A stretch of DNA of 64,000 nt from Strigamia acuminata (Eukaryota > Arthropoda > Chilopoda > Geophilomorpha > Linotaeniidae): NCBI GenBank assembly GCA_949358305.1, contig OX442317.1, positions 11,040,186 through 11,104,185 of the forward strand. Direction: 5' to 3'. Under the pieces are notes generated by a model. The model was given only the letters and a program-made list of their open reading frames with translations, was not told the origin of the DNA and did not search any database. This document shows, piece after piece, positions 22,324-33,629 of this stretch; the stretch's first letter is position 1; each line of letters begins with the position of its first letter. The translations under genes and the position numbers were made by a program.

Positions 22324-24396
22324 ATGGCACACAACTCGCATTTGGAGCAAAACCAAACATTGGACATCCTGAAACAACAAGTTTACTTAGCGGCACTTGA
22401 TGGAATACCCACAACTTTATTTCACCTCCTGATAGGTAAACCCGATGACGAAATCACTCTTGTTCTGGACCACATGACCGAGGAAGACGGACATATATTC
22501 TCACCACTTGCCGTTGCCGCGAACAATGGCCACTTAGAAGTCGTAGAACGTTTATTAACGTGCTTTAAACCATCTGTCGATCAGGAATGCACGTTTTCAC
22601 GGACTCGAAGTCTCATTATCGAATGTGCCACTCCTTTGTGGTGTGCTGCAAATGCCGGACATTTGCAGGTTTTGAGATGTCTTGTTGCTAATGGCGCCGA
22701 CATCGACCACCCAATCCAAACTGGAACAACGCCATTACTTGCTGCTTGTTCCAATAACATGTTGGACATTGTGCGATATCTGGTCGAATGTGGCGCGGAC
22801 ATCAACAAGGGCAACTGTTATAAAACTACTTGCTTGATAAAAGCCACTTACAACAACTATACGCAGATCGTTCACTACCTGTTGGAAAACGGGGCAAATC
22901 CAAACATTGTAGCGGTTAACGGTATGACAGCTCTGCATTATGCTGCGAAGCTGAACGACGTGAAAATTATGCAACACATGTTGATAAAAGGAGCAGAAAT
23001 GCAGAATACTCGGTATGTGTTGTCGCCGTTATTGCTGGCTGCCCAAAGAGATCGAATGGATGTGTTGAAATTTCTTCTATCGCGGGAAAATGTATCGCAA
23101 GCTGAGAAAATCGACGCATTGGAGCTACTAGGCATTTCTTTCGCCGAAGACCAAGAACATGACTTGGACGATAGGTGCTTCTATTCGCATTTTTTTTGGG
23201 AGTTCTGGTCTTGCCATCAAAATCTAAATCAGGGGATATCGTTCAAACGTGTATATCTTAAGGTTGAAGCGCATGAGAACCCTCATGATAGATGCATGGA
23301 ACACCTCATGCTGGAAGGACTGGAATCGATAAAAACGAGCGACAACAGTCCATACTGGGAATATCAGGTGATCAAGAAGATGATCCCCGTTCCTCACAAT
23401 CCCGACGTGCATTCTTCAGTGATTTTTCGCGAAGCGGCTTTTGTTAATGGCGGAGATTATGACCGCTGCATAGCGCTATGGATGCATGCTTTGAGATTGA
23501 GGCAGCAGACCGATCGATCTGCCACCATGAACTTGCGGCGACTTGTGCGGGTGTTTTGTCATGCGATACCTAAAGGCGTCGTTATCTCATTCGAGGTCTT
23601 GAGTGAGGTACTTAGAAGATGCATTTTAGAGCTACAGTACAACCAGGTGAAGCTCTTGACTGTTAAAAACAGAAAAAAGGAGATGCTTGAATATGAAACC
23701 GACCTAGACATTTTGACGACTATATATTTACTTATCTTAGTAACAAAATTAATGACAAATATGTCAAAGCAAGAAAAGATGTGTATTCATAGCTTGACAT
23801 CCAATTTGAATTCTTTGGGTTTGTCAACTCACAAGCACAAGCGTTCATTGTTACATTTAGTCGTGCACGCGGATACTATCGTGGACGAGTTTCACATAAG
23901 TGACGTTTGTCAGGTCCCCTGCGCTGCCACTGCTAACCTACTAATAAAATGTGGAGCCAATGTAAACGCTATCGACACATCCAGAAATACTCCCCTACAT
24001 TATATTGCTGCTTTTCGGAAATTCAAAAAAATCGAGATCATAAGAAATTTTACATCAACTGAGCTGTTGTTAAAAGGTTTGATAGCCCCACCATTTGAAA
24101 CTATTCGTGACATCAAAATTGAAATAAAAGCTTTATTAATGGAGTTGATACGAAATGGGGCACACACTGACGCTGTTAACAACTGTGGGCTGACGCCATT
24201 CGAAGTTGCAACTGATTGTGACATCAAGATTTTATTAAATGCTACTTCTAATTTATGTCTAAAATGTATTACAGCCAAAACAATAAATACGTTTAAAGTT
24301 CCTTATGATAATTTACCGCAAATGCTAAAAAGTTTCATTGAAATCCATAAGTTTCCAAATTGTAGCTTTGAAAGTAGACGTGTATTACATGAATAA
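22324..24396 (+). CDS. FEM-1 homologue (ankyrin-repeat substrate receptor of a cullin-2 ubiquitin ligase)
   Basis: A 690-residue single-exon protein, a little longer than FEM1 proteins usually are. FEM-1 proteins bind substrate C-termini for CUL2-type E3 ligases, and in nematodes they act in sex determination. Ankyrin repeats are visible from about residue 60 to 255 (SPLAVAANNGHLEVVERLL, TPLWCAANAGHLQVLRCLV, TPLLAACSNNMLDIVRYLV, TALHYAAKLNDVKIMQHML). The FEM-1 hallmark region near 345-395 follows (PYWEYQVIKKMIPVPHNPDV, then FREAAFVNGGDYDRCIALW), and a C-terminal ankyrin pair near 525-620 (LLIKCGANVNAIDTSRNTPL, then LIRNGAHTDAVNNCGLTPFE). The ATG at 22324 is the first in frame. The lack of introns, in contrast to the next two genes, suggests a retrocopy or an intron-poor lineage. 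The frame is intact, so it is probably expressed. Confidence 0.9.
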   Translation: MAHNSHLEQNQTLDILKQQVYLAALDGIPTTLFHLLIGKPDDEITLVLDHMTEEDGHIFSPLAVAANNGHLEVVERLLTCFKPSVDQECTFSRTRSLIIECATPLWCAANAGHLQVLRCLVANGADIDHPIQTGTTPLLAACSNNMLDIVRYLVECGADINKGNCYKTTCLIKATYNNYTQIVHYLLENGANPNIVAVNGMTALHYAAKLNDVKIMQHMLIKGAEMQNTRYVLSPLLLAAQRDRMDVLKFLLSRENVSQAEKIDALELLGISFAEDQEHDLDDRCFYSHFFWEFWSCHQNLNQGISFKRVYLKVEAHENPHDRCMEHLMLEGLESIKTSDNSPYWEYQVIKKMIPVPHNPDVHSSVIFREAAFVNGGDYDRCIALWMHALRLRQQTDRSATMNLRRLVRVFCHAIPKGVVISFEVLSEVLRRCILELQYNQVKLLTVKNRKKEMLEYETDLDILTTIYLLILVTKLMTNMSKQEKMCIHSLTSNLNSLGLSTHKHKRSLLHLVVHADTIVDEFHISDVCQVPCAATANLLIKCGANVNAIDTSRNTPLHYIAAFRKFKKIEIIRNFTSTELLLKGLIAPPFETIRDIKIEIKALLMELIRNGAHTDAVNNCGLTPFEVATDCDIKILLNATSNLCLKCITAKTINTFKVPYDNLPQMLKSFIEIHKFPNCSFESRRVLHE

Positions 24397-24399
24397 TCT

Positions 24400-24996
24400 G
24401 AAATGTATTATAAGATTTTTTTCTTATCTTTTTTGTGGTAATAAACCTTTCAATTTAGATTGAAACAATAAATATCTCAATTTTGTTTTATTTGAAACAG
24501 AAATAAACAATTGTTTTTATCGCTTTTGAGGAATTGACAACTTATGTTGTCGACCCAACGTGAAAAAAAAACAACATTGAAATGTTGCTCTCCGTATACT
24601 CTCATTCTCACACTCTCAATCTCTCATTAAGACTTAATTATTTACTTACTTTATAGTAAACCTAGATGTATCATTGCACGAACAATTTTAATAATTAATT
24701 TTTGTCTAAGATTCAGATTGGCTGCTAAATAGAGCGCTAAGAGGCAATAAAATCCGCAGCCATTCTCCTTTGAAAATGAGTATATCTCTTCCGTATTATA
24801 TTCTATGACTACGCTTTCATCAACATAGTCAACCCAATGGGTTTACGTTATTTATTTATTTGTTTACATTTTTATACAGTAATTTAAACCATATATTGCA
24901 TAGAGATATAAGTATTTGTAAATGCAAAATAATTAAGTCATAAAAAGGTATTTGCTAAAATAAAAAAAATAAAAAAAAAAAATATGTATATTTGTA
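24400..24996. other. Intergenic region between convergent genes
   Basis: 3' flank of the FEM-1 homologue and of the PPP1R15-like gene. AATAAA words near 24438 and 24468 could serve as polyadenylation signals. No further gene is seen. Confidence 0.4.
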
Positions 24997-26236
24997 TCAA
25001 TGGTATAGTTTATCGTAAATCTTTTCTCTATGTTTTTGCTGCAGAATTGGATTGAGTATACAGGAAAAACATTTGATCTTCTTTGTAAATCTCTCTCGAT
25101 CACGCGCAAATTCCTCCCAGGGCCCTTTCCTTGAATCTTCGTTGTCTTTGCAAGGTAACAAATGCTGATGGACTAAATCTGATGCAAAATGAACCTATAA
25201 ATTGCACAAAAAAATTATTTTTTTTCCTAGCACGTTTCTGCCATTTTATCACTATGTGAAATTTATATTATAGGTCACTACCGATTTCCTGATGAAGCAC
25301 AATACATGGATTAAAGTCAAAACAAATATTTTCTCTTTTGAAAAATTAAAACATTAAAACATTAAAACATCTCTATTGTTTTAACTACGGGTAACTTAGA
25401 ATCAATGTGGGCGTGATTAGCACGAAAATGATAACTTCCCTGTCATGTTGCTGAAGCTTCAATGCTAACTTAGTTAAATATTAATTTAGTTAACGTACCT
25501 TTTTCTTTTTTTTACTGCCCAACACCATTGACACATCGTCAGTTAATCCCCGTTTCCAACGTGCGTTTGCGTCAAAAATCCGAATTCGACAATTCAACTC
25601 ATCCTCGGACTCTTCAAATGATGTTGTGTCATCTATCTTATCTTGACGCACAAAATTACCCAAAACTAACTCCGTAGCTTGTAATCCGCATTGCTAATTT
25701 AAAAAAAAAATATTAAATCTACAATAAAAAAGCCAATGAAAAAATACCTGTAATGACACCCATACGTCATCATTATCGTCCCATTCGTCAAGACAATCCC
25801 ATTCGTCTTCCACACAATCCCAATTGTCCTCCAAGCTACAAGTAATCGCCAACAATTCTGATGTGCCGATAATGTCAGGAACCGAATTGGAACGATTACT
25901 TGTACACCCGCTGACGAAGGGCACATTTTTATCTTCGTTTTCGTTCAGAAAACTACATTGAAAAACATCAAGCGGTAATTTGGACACTTTTTGCACATTT
26001 TTCTCTTTTACGACACTGTTTTCCTGGGCTTTTGCGCAATCTAAATCGGTTTTTATTAAATTACACTTGCTTGCTCTCCTGGATCGGCGATTGTTACATC
26101 TGGTTCTCTTTTTCTCTCTCGAAATTGCTGCCTGACTTTTTGCGCGGCGATTAGTTCCTCTTCTCCACACTTTATCACGCACATTTGAAATTTCGTTATT
26201 TTCTAAATTAGACTCAGCAGTTTCCTTATCCTTCAT
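24997..26236 (-). CDS. PPP1R15-like (GADD34/CReP) regulatory subunit of protein phosphatase 1
   Basis: Three exons join in frame: 26236-25748, 25693-25499 and 25194-24997, giving about 293 residues. PPP1R15 proteins bring PP1 to phosphorylated eIF2-alpha and restore translation after stress. The C-terminal functional core is clear across the last splice: a lysine run and KVHF, the PP1-binding RVxF-type motif, then GPWEEFARDRERFTKKI, the eIF2-alpha/actin-contacting segment, and HREKIYDKL near the end. The N-terminal half is basic and low in complexity, then acidic with repeated WDC/EWD words (residues ~130-163), as is usual for the variable part of this family. Viruses also use this core (herpesvirus ICP34.5, African swine fever virus DP71L), but the introns here point to a host gene. 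The start is the ATG at 26236. Confidence 0.85.
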
Positions 26237-26248
26237 GTCTAACTTCAA

Positions 26249-26690
26249 TATTTGTTGATAAATTAATTTGGAGCAATGTTTTAAGTAGCTTTGTTTTTAC
26301 TGCTTTCCGTAATGTTTTTGGATAGAAAAATTTTTTAAAAAAATTACATGTTGTTTGATTTCCCGCTTATTTATTTCTTTATTTAAGGTTTTCACGATCC
26401 CAATTGGTTCCTTCTCTTTGTTGTTAAATTGCTAATTTGCAATAAAACTTATTCAATATTTCAAATTTCTAGTTTTTTATACTCTTGCAATATAAAAATA
26501 AATAAAGTAAAGAAAATTCATTCATTTTATTTATTTTTTAGGAAAATAATCTAGAAGCGTAATAAAAAGAAATAAATGTAAATTCACAATTGTGAGTCAT
26601 AAAAGCTATTAACACGAAGTTACACATTGTTCAGACCTCGTTTTGTTTATTTTTCTCAGAATGTCAGTCAATGAATATTTAAATCATACT
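26249..26690. other. AT-rich intergenic region
   Basis: Nothing recognisable. It probably includes the promoter of the PPP1R15-like gene at its left end. Confidence 0.4.
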
Positions 26691-26879
26691 TTAATATTTA
26701 AAATTTCTGTGAACTTTCGAAGTTAGATGGCACATTCCATCGTCAAATATATGTTCGTCATGGTTGTCTACACATTTTATCAAAAGTTTATCTCGAAGTA
26801 AATTTTGACCATCTAGCAGAAAATACGTGATTACTATAAAAATAGACCCAAGAAACATTTTTAGCACATAATAAATCAT
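26691..26879 (-). CDS. Possible small secreted or membrane peptide
   Basis: A 62-codon frame from ATG 26879. The first 20 residues are hydrophobic (MIYYVLKMFLGSIFIVITYF) and look like a signal peptide or anchor; the rest is polar with a few His and Asp and two Cys. Length is short and no family is recognised, so it may be chance. Confidence 0.25.
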   Translation of the reverse strand: MIYYVLKMFLGSIFIVITYFLLDGQNLLRDKLLIKCVDNHDEHIFDDGMCHLTSKVHRNFKY

Positions 26880-27088
26880 GTGTTATTTCATAATGTATCC
26901 TAAGTAAAAGCTTTTCTCGGTTTATACTCAAAACGGATATATTTTTTTAATGTTTATTTCAAACAGCAATGGTGAATTCAATTTTATTAAAAGATAAGGA
27001 AATTTAAAGAATTTCAATAAGCAAAAATACGTTTGTGAAATCTTAAAATAAATAATAAAGTTATAATAAGATTAAATTAAAAATGCTA

Positions 27089-27583
27089 CTATTCAAAAAC
27101 AAAGTTGAGGGTATCTAATGCCTCAGACAACCCATGAACAACGTGGCTCTGTCCGACGTCCGACGAGCATTTAGGGCACTGAAATACCCGTAAGTCGTCG
27201 TCATCATCCTGGGTTCTTCTCCAGATGTTGAGGCATTCCTCACAAGCCACAAGTGACGAACAGCAGGTACGATAGACAGGTCGTTGCATTTTGCCTAAAA
27301 AAAAATTATGCATATTTCATAAGAATAATTGAAAACAGTTACTTACCCAAGCATATTAAACACCTGAAGGTGTCGCAAATTTGCAATCGTTGCTCAAGCG
27401 TAAGAGGGGAAGATTCCATTTTTTCCGCTGTTTCCTTGAGCGCATCTTCTATAGCCGTTAACTTGGATCTCACTTCAGTCCTGAAGCTGTCAATTTCAGC
27501 AAATACATCTGTTGTACTGGTATTGCTGTCTCCCCTAATCGGTCGCACAGGTGTATCCAAGCGCCTAAATGAAAGGGGATTTA

Positions 27584-27615
<32 letters not shown>

Positions 27616-28545
27616 GTTATTGTTATTGTTATTTTTTACACTTACGGTCTTTTTTTCCTATTCTTTTGCGCTTTCAGTGCCTGAAACGCCTCTACTGTCA
27701 TCAAGTTGATTTTCCGGCTGGCTGGTTTCCAATATTCCGGGACTAAAAAAAATTGTAAATTACTATTCAAATTTATTATTATTATTACTGTTATTCTTAC
27801 TTCTGGTTGCTGGCCCATCCATTATTTCTTGGCCCCTTGAATCTACCAAAACCATTTCGTCTTGTTCACTGAGATAGAATTGCATCTTCTCCAAAACTGT
27901 GTCAACGGTGGTGTCATCTTCATTGAGACGAATGTGGTACGTTTGCACCTCACTTAATTCGCCATCATCTGCTGTGCAGAGCGTAACAACCCTAAATTTT
28001 TTATTTGCAGTTAGAATATGAATTGCATATATTTAAAGATTTAAATTTAACCTGGTGAAGGCTGTATTCGGTCTACTCCAGACATTTTGGCCAGAAGTTG
28101 ATGCCAACGGTGAAGGCAATGATGATGGAAACGTCAACCTTAGGCTGGGCAGTGGTTGTGGTGCAGAAAATTTTGGAGTAAATGCACCTGGTAGTGATGG
28201 CACACTTAACACCGGTCGTGATGGCATAGTCATAATCGCCGATGCGGGTTGTGTCGAATTGCCGTGTACACTGTACGTGTCTCTTGGCAAAAGCTCATCA
28301 ACGTCGAACTTACCATCAGTATCGTTCGGAAAAAACTGACATCCAACTCTGTCTGTTAAAAACAGCGAGTTTTCAATTATCTGTGATTGAAAAAGATTTT
28401 AAATAAATTATTTGAACAACAAAACAAAAGAAATACCTTTATTTGCGATACTTACAGAAAACATCTTGCTTATACGGCTTGCAGTCATGTTATACACAGC
28501 CACATTAAAGGTTACTTCGTTACGTGTGAGAATGAATGAATCCAT
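27089..28545 (-). CDS. RING-finger protein encoded by six exons
   Basis: Six exons join without a frame break: 28545-28456, 28380-28052, 27991-27801, 27742-27646, 27564-27347 and 27294-27089, all with GT/AG introns of about 50-80 bp. The product is 376 residues. The middle is Ser/Pro-rich; a predicted coiled coil (VFAEIDSFRTEVRSKLTAIE) precedes a C-terminal RING-like domain assembled across the last splice (CLICLG joined to GKMQRPVYRTCCSSLVACEE, then C, and FQCPKC). That suggests an E3 ubiquitin ligase or a scaffold protein. I do not recognise the family beyond the RING. Its start lies only 130 bp from the divergently oriented viral-type gene at 28676. Confidence 0.8.
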
Positions 28546-28675
28546 TGTTGAAACTGACAAAATTGAATGTTATAAACAGGTTGATGAAGACGCAATTTTC
28601 CCACCTAATAAACCACTTATTTTCTTTTTTCATAAAAAAATAACTCTTATTTTCTTTAAGAAAACATTTATAAAT

Positions 28676-31663
28676 ATGGAAAATATAAGTTACAAACATA
28701 TTCACCCTGTTTATTTACTTTTCGTAATGATATTAATCACGGCTCTTATTACCTTTATTATTTGGATTAGAAACCAAAACATTTATGTTGAAAATTTAAA
28801 TTCTTTAATATTTGTTGACAAAAAAGTAAAAATATTCGATAAATGTCGATCAACATATGGCGACAACTTGGAGATAGACATAGACGCAAGTAATGTTTTA
28901 CGGTTACTGAAAATAGACATGATGAGTTCAAAATTGATACTTGACGAATATTGTGTAAAAAATGCAACTAGGTCTGCTTTAGCAACAGTGAATGATGATG
29001 GAAAATCCCTATTCTTTGACCATAAAACCATAGTATCAGGTAATACAATAAAAAATAATGTTTTAATATCTTGGGATTTGAATGTGACATCAATAAAAAA
29101 AGCTATTCTTGGTGAAACATCAAAATATTCACAATTATTAATTACAGATATAACTGATGGGTATCAAACAAAATATGTTCCGTTAAAATACGAAAACACG
29201 GCTGCTAAAACATTGGAATTAACTAATAAATCAGGTGAATTGGAATTCACAAATCCGTCCAGTAATGTATTTATTGCTCATTCATTAATAGATAATGCAT
29301 TAAAAATAGCTCAATTTAATAACAAGACAATGAGAGATTTAACATTAATTAAACCAAATTTAAAACACATTGCACGTCAGAATGTGAACATTGGATTTGA
29401 AGAAACAATTAAAAATTTTGTTCTATTTGATTACAATAAGCTATTTGCTTCTGTCGAACAAAATATGTTGATTTATAGTCAAAATGGTTCTTTTCATGAA
29501 ATGGAGAGAAGTGAGTTGTCTTCTAGTTTATGCAAACCTTTTTCAGTTTTAAATAAATGTTCCCATTCTTCTAAGGAATTATTACTACATAAAGGCAAGC
29601 AATTAAGTTTGTTTTTGACTAACGCGTCAGATGAGGACACTCAACTTTATTTATCACAAACTACAGACACTCCACTTTATTTATCACAAACTACAAACGC
29701 ATTTGTATTCCGAGATCCATCTTTGTATGATTTGCAAACTACGTTTGAAGATAAACGATCAGGCTCTATTGTATTACTTGATAATTCCAAACAATACATT
29801 AAAGAGTCTAGTTTGACCGTAGACCTCACTCATGGTGCCGAAGGAGACTTGCTAACATTAGATTCAGACAACAAGTTGATCTTACAACCGACCACTCCAA
29901 ACTTTGCAAACAAGAAACAGGCTGATAAAATAAATATAATTTGTATCAATATAAATACAAAAAATCTTCAAGAAATGGTCATAGGAGGTGGTAGCGACGT
30001 AAATATCATCTATGTGTTGGGAGTTAGTTTGAATGGGGTGATAACAGAGTTAATAAAGCTAAACTCAGTATTTTTTGCCTTAAACGGAAATAAGATTGCA
30101 TACAACAATGACATATGTTTGTTGTTTTGGAATAAATCAGTAAACAAGATGTCTCAATTTGAATTATCTATACCAAATACTATTAGCAAAGGCATTTTAC
30201 ATATTGGAAGTCAGAATGAAATCAAAACATCAGAGATTAAAGGAATATTTAAAGATTTTACAGTTCATGACTTCACTGGTGATACCAATACGAAATTTTC
30301 CGTTCTACTTTGTAATGAAATTAATAAAACATTCATTGTAAATCTAAAAATTGAACTGCCGACACAGATTAATACAGCTTTATCATATGTGCTTTGCCTG
30401 GAACAATCACGGTTGAATGTATTTCCTACTAGTAACTTCTCAAACGTTTACAAGATTAATCAATCATCTCTAAGCGCTTTGGCGTGTATATCAAATAATA
30501 AAAAAAAATTATCAAAATTATTAACAGGGCCACTTTCACCGGAAAGCCTTGGTAAAGGTTGTACATTGTTTTGTTATAATAAAACAGGGGGTCAACATAC
30601 TTGTACTTTTGTCAAAATAAACAGACGAAAAGATCTAAAAGTATTTAATGTAGTCACCTTATCTGAAGACAACAAAATTTTTATTAAAACTGTTGAGAGT
30701 GTTTTTACGGAACAAATGATATTGCATGTTGCTTCATTAAACAACATGTTTTCGAATTGCTTTAATCAAAATTCGAATGATGTTTTGCTTTTTTTTGATT
30801 ACAGTACAAAGACGATATTGGATGTTGCACCAACTCAAAACGATGTTAGCATTTCATTGTTAACATATAAGAAGGGTAATAAATTACAGTCAGTCCCATG
30901 TATTTCAGGCGATGTAACTTCATTCTTAGGATTCAATACAACTGAAAAAAATTTTTCTTATGAAAATAATCAAATAATGTTGCTACAGAATATGGTACAA
31001 TTACAACAAGATAAGAATTTTCGCTCATCAATGGTTTTACATGATACATCAATAAACAATTTATCTGCAGATAAGATATTACAATTTCCAATAGAAAAAC
31101 CGCGTGTTTCTTCAATGTTAGGTTATGACCTCTTATCAAGTAGTTTATCTTGGATTGTTATATCTTCATATCTGGATAATACAGGTGGAAATAAGCTGTT
31201 GGTTTTAAGGAGACACAACAGGTACATATACCTACCTTTAGGAGTAGAAAGTAAATATTATAATGATACGCCTAACATAACGTTAAAAACTTATAAAGAT
31301 ACTATACTTTTTTTACCTCAAGCTACAATTTATACTTCAAAAATGTCTGTACTGTTAGTCAATATTTATATCACAATAGACATAGATCGGAGAGGCTTAA
31401 ACAAGCATAATAACATGTACATTAAACTTGTGTGTAAATGTATACATGAGCTTAGTGAGCAAGAACAGTCTGTAATCATGCTCATGAAGGAAGAAACCAC
31501 ATACACACAAAATATTTTTTTATTTAAGAAATTGGGATATGGTACAACTGTGTGTGATATTTCTATCAAAAGATGTTTTAATCCATATGATTTACCACCA
31601 GATAATTATCAGGAGAGAGAAATATTAGCACACGAAATACGATATTTTATTACCAGATTTTAG
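28676..31663 (+). CDS. Large single-pass membrane protein, fibre-like, virus-type (995 aa)
   Basis: The frame is open from 28412, but the ATG at 28676 places a transmembrane segment right at the N-terminus (HPVYLLFVMILITALITFII, residues ~10-32) and is preferred. The remaining ~960 residues are beta-rich and low in Cys, built of irregular repeats in which short strands end in polar turns (for example a duplicated LYLSQTTDTPLYLSQTTNAF at about 325-350). The general build matches the 1025-aa protein on the opposite strand at 36077-39154: short cytoplasmic tail, anchor, long repeat ectodomain and a distinct C-terminal domain. I infer a virion surface fibre or envelope protein of the integrated nudivirus-like genome. 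No named family is assigned. The long intronless frame is intact. Confidence 0.7.
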   Translation: MENISYKHIHPVYLLFVMILITALITFIIWIRNQNIYVENLNSLIFVDKKVKIFDKCRSTYGDNLEIDIDASNVLRLLKIDMMSSKLILDEYCVKNATRSALATVNDDGKSLFFDHKTIVSGNTIKNNVLISWDLNVTSIKKAILGETSKYSQLLITDITDGYQTKYVPLKYENTAAKTLELTNKSGELEFTNPSSNVFIAHSLIDNALKIAQFNNKTMRDLTLIKPNLKHIARQNVNIGFEETIKNFVLFDYNKLFASVEQNMLIYSQNGSFHEMERSELSSSLCKPFSVLNKCSHSSKELLLHKGKQLSLFLTNASDEDTQLYLSQTTDTPLYLSQTTNAFVFRDPSLYDLQTTFEDKRSGSIVLLDNSKQYIKESSLTVDLTHGAEGDLLTLDSDNKLILQPTTPNFANKKQADKINIICININTKNLQEMVIGGGSDVNIIYVLGVSLNGVITELIKLNSVFFALNGNKIAYNNDICLLFWNKSVNKMSQFELSIPNTISKGILHIGSQNEIKTSEIKGIFKDFTVHDFTGDTNTKFSVLLCNEINKTFIVNLKIELPTQINTALSYVLCLEQSRLNVFPTSNFSNVYKINQSSLSALACISNNKKKLSKLLTGPLSPESLGKGCTLFCYNKTGGQHTCTFVKINRRKDLKVFNVVTLSEDNKIFIKTVESVFTEQMILHVASLNNMFSNCFNQNSNDVLLFFDYSTKTILDVAPTQNDVSISLLTYKKGNKLQSVPCISGDVTSFLGFNTTEKNFSYENNQIMLLQNMVQLQQDKNFRSSMVLHDTSINNLSADKILQFPIEKPRVSSMLGYDLLSSSLSWIVISSYLDNTGGNKLLVLRRHNRYIYLPLGVESKYYNDTPNITLKTYKDTILFLPQATIYTSKMSVLLVNIYITIDIDRRGLNKHNNMYIKLVCKCIHELSEQEQSVIMLMKEETTYTQNIFLFKKLGYGTTVCDISIKRCFNPYDLPPDNYQEREILAHEIRYFITRF

Positions 31664-33284
31664 TATATTAACTTTGTGACCATTCTACCTTTTGATAGAT
31701 AAATAACTTAGAACTAACTGAGACTATGTGCGCTAACTAAATTTACTAACATTTATACTGCCTACAATCATCTGGTTAAAGATCCGGGCAAGCAAAGAAT
31801 AGGGCTGGCTTTGCGCCGTGGCGAAAATGCATAAGGACGCTCTGAATTCTCTGCATTATCGAAATTTATTCAACCGAGGCTAGGAAGAAATGCAGTAAAT
31901 AAACATTAGTTATTAATAATATTGGCACCTCCATCCACCTTTCCAGCTGGCAACAATATGGTGCAGTGATGGTTGGCTTACGCAGAGTCAAAGTAAACTA
32001 CAAATTGTTTTTTTTTTTAAATCCATATATTTAAATCCTTTCAATAATATATAGTTGATAATCAATTTCAAAATAGCTTTAAAGTAGAATTTTGAAAAAA
32101 AAAAAAAATAAAAATAAAAAATTTAAATTTAAAACTTTTGTTAATTTAAACAAAAACATGAGGTAGCAATAGTTTTATTTACTAGTTTTAATATGTTTTG
32201 AATGCACTTGTTTTCAGCAATACATTTAAAAAAATACGTAATTAGTATTTGAAGAATGATTTGAGATGGTTAACAACTAAAGATGGCAAGGGAACAGGTA
32301 AAATTCCAAAGCTTGCTAGTACAGGTTTCATTTAGGAGCTCACTTGACCCGCTTTTTGCTTACCAGCTTAACTGGCAAACTCAAGGTAGATAGGTAGTTG
32401 GCTGCTAGAAATTCCCGCCAAAATCTCTTTCAGAGTTCCTCACGAATCTGGTTGGCTGTCAATGTCACATGACCAAAACACCAGAAAGCTTGAAGCCGAG
32501 GGTGAGAAGCTCAGTTTAAAACAAAGCTTTCGATAAAAGCGGAGACGTTTTAATCGCTGTTATAAGTAAAGTAAGCTGTGAAATTTTATCTAATTTCTTG
32601 TGTTTCCACCTTAACACATTTCAACATAGTCATTTCCTCAATGATATTGGCTAAAATAAAATACACAAATAAAATAAAGATGGGATAGTTCTAACATCTA
32701 ATGGCACCAAATAACACTACATCACTACTATTTTATTATGCGAAGATATCACAAACCTCAGTTTGTCATGATGTTTGAAGAAAATATGTAAAATTCAGAA
32801 AAAAAATGCCTTTTGTTTTCAAGATAAGAAAATAAAACACTTGTCGGGGTCAAAATTGACAGTTGGTGAGAGAGGGTTCATAATTATAATATATTTATAT
32901 AAAGATTAAAAAAAGAAATGCACTGTCATGTTTATATTTATGGCGTCATCAGCATTGCCGCATTTGTAGTAATTATTTTAGTCATATTATATCTTTTATT
33001 TCGACATTCTAATTGTTCTGATTGAATGGGAACACACTATAGTCTCGAGGAATAAATATTAAAAAGTTGGTATAAGTATTGCAGGAATGTGGTAAATTTT
33101 CTAATTTGTTGAAGTAAAACTTAAATCCTTCATAATTATTACATATTTGCTTGATTTTTAATTATGTTAAATAGATGAACAATTTGCCTTTTATCATGTG
33201 GGGATTTTCAAACGTGTTGCTTTATGAATTTCAAATCTGTTACATCGCAAAAAAAACAATTTTTACAAAATTCCTTTGTTTACT
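31664..33284. other. Intergenic region, no gene seen
   Basis: AT-rich with slightly GC-richer stretches near 31780-31980 and 32330-32560. No frame of more than about 60 codons with coding character is seen on either strand. Confidence 0.4.
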
Positions 33285-33475
33285 CTACTTTTGAATAAAA
33301 TGTCAATAATTTTTGTCGCGCTTTTTTTGAGAAATACCGAATTGCTTAAATTTCTTCATAAACATGAAATACTAAGAGAATAAAACCATTTTCATCCATT
33401 TTTTCAACCTTTTATGGCTTGGAATAAAAAATGACCCAGGTTGGGTGAGTAAGGGATTTCTTTTAGGTAGGTACT
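33285..33475 (-). repeat. Dispersed repeat, inverted partner of 5640-5833
   Basis: The reverse complement aligns with 5640-5833 over its whole length, sharing TTTCATGTTTATGAAGAAAT and ATTCGGTATTTC. It lies only 150 bp before the PIF-1 gene, so a host-type repeat occurs inside the viral block. Confidence 0.75.
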
Positions 33476-33629
33476 TTAAAAACAATTAAAAAAGTCAGGA
33501 ATTTTTAATACTTTATTTCAATGCTACAGACATGATATACTGTTGGTATCATTGGCTTTTCATTTATCTCTATGTAACAAATGGAACAAAGAAAAAATAA
33601 AGAAGAAAGAGTTACAGTCTCTAGCAATT

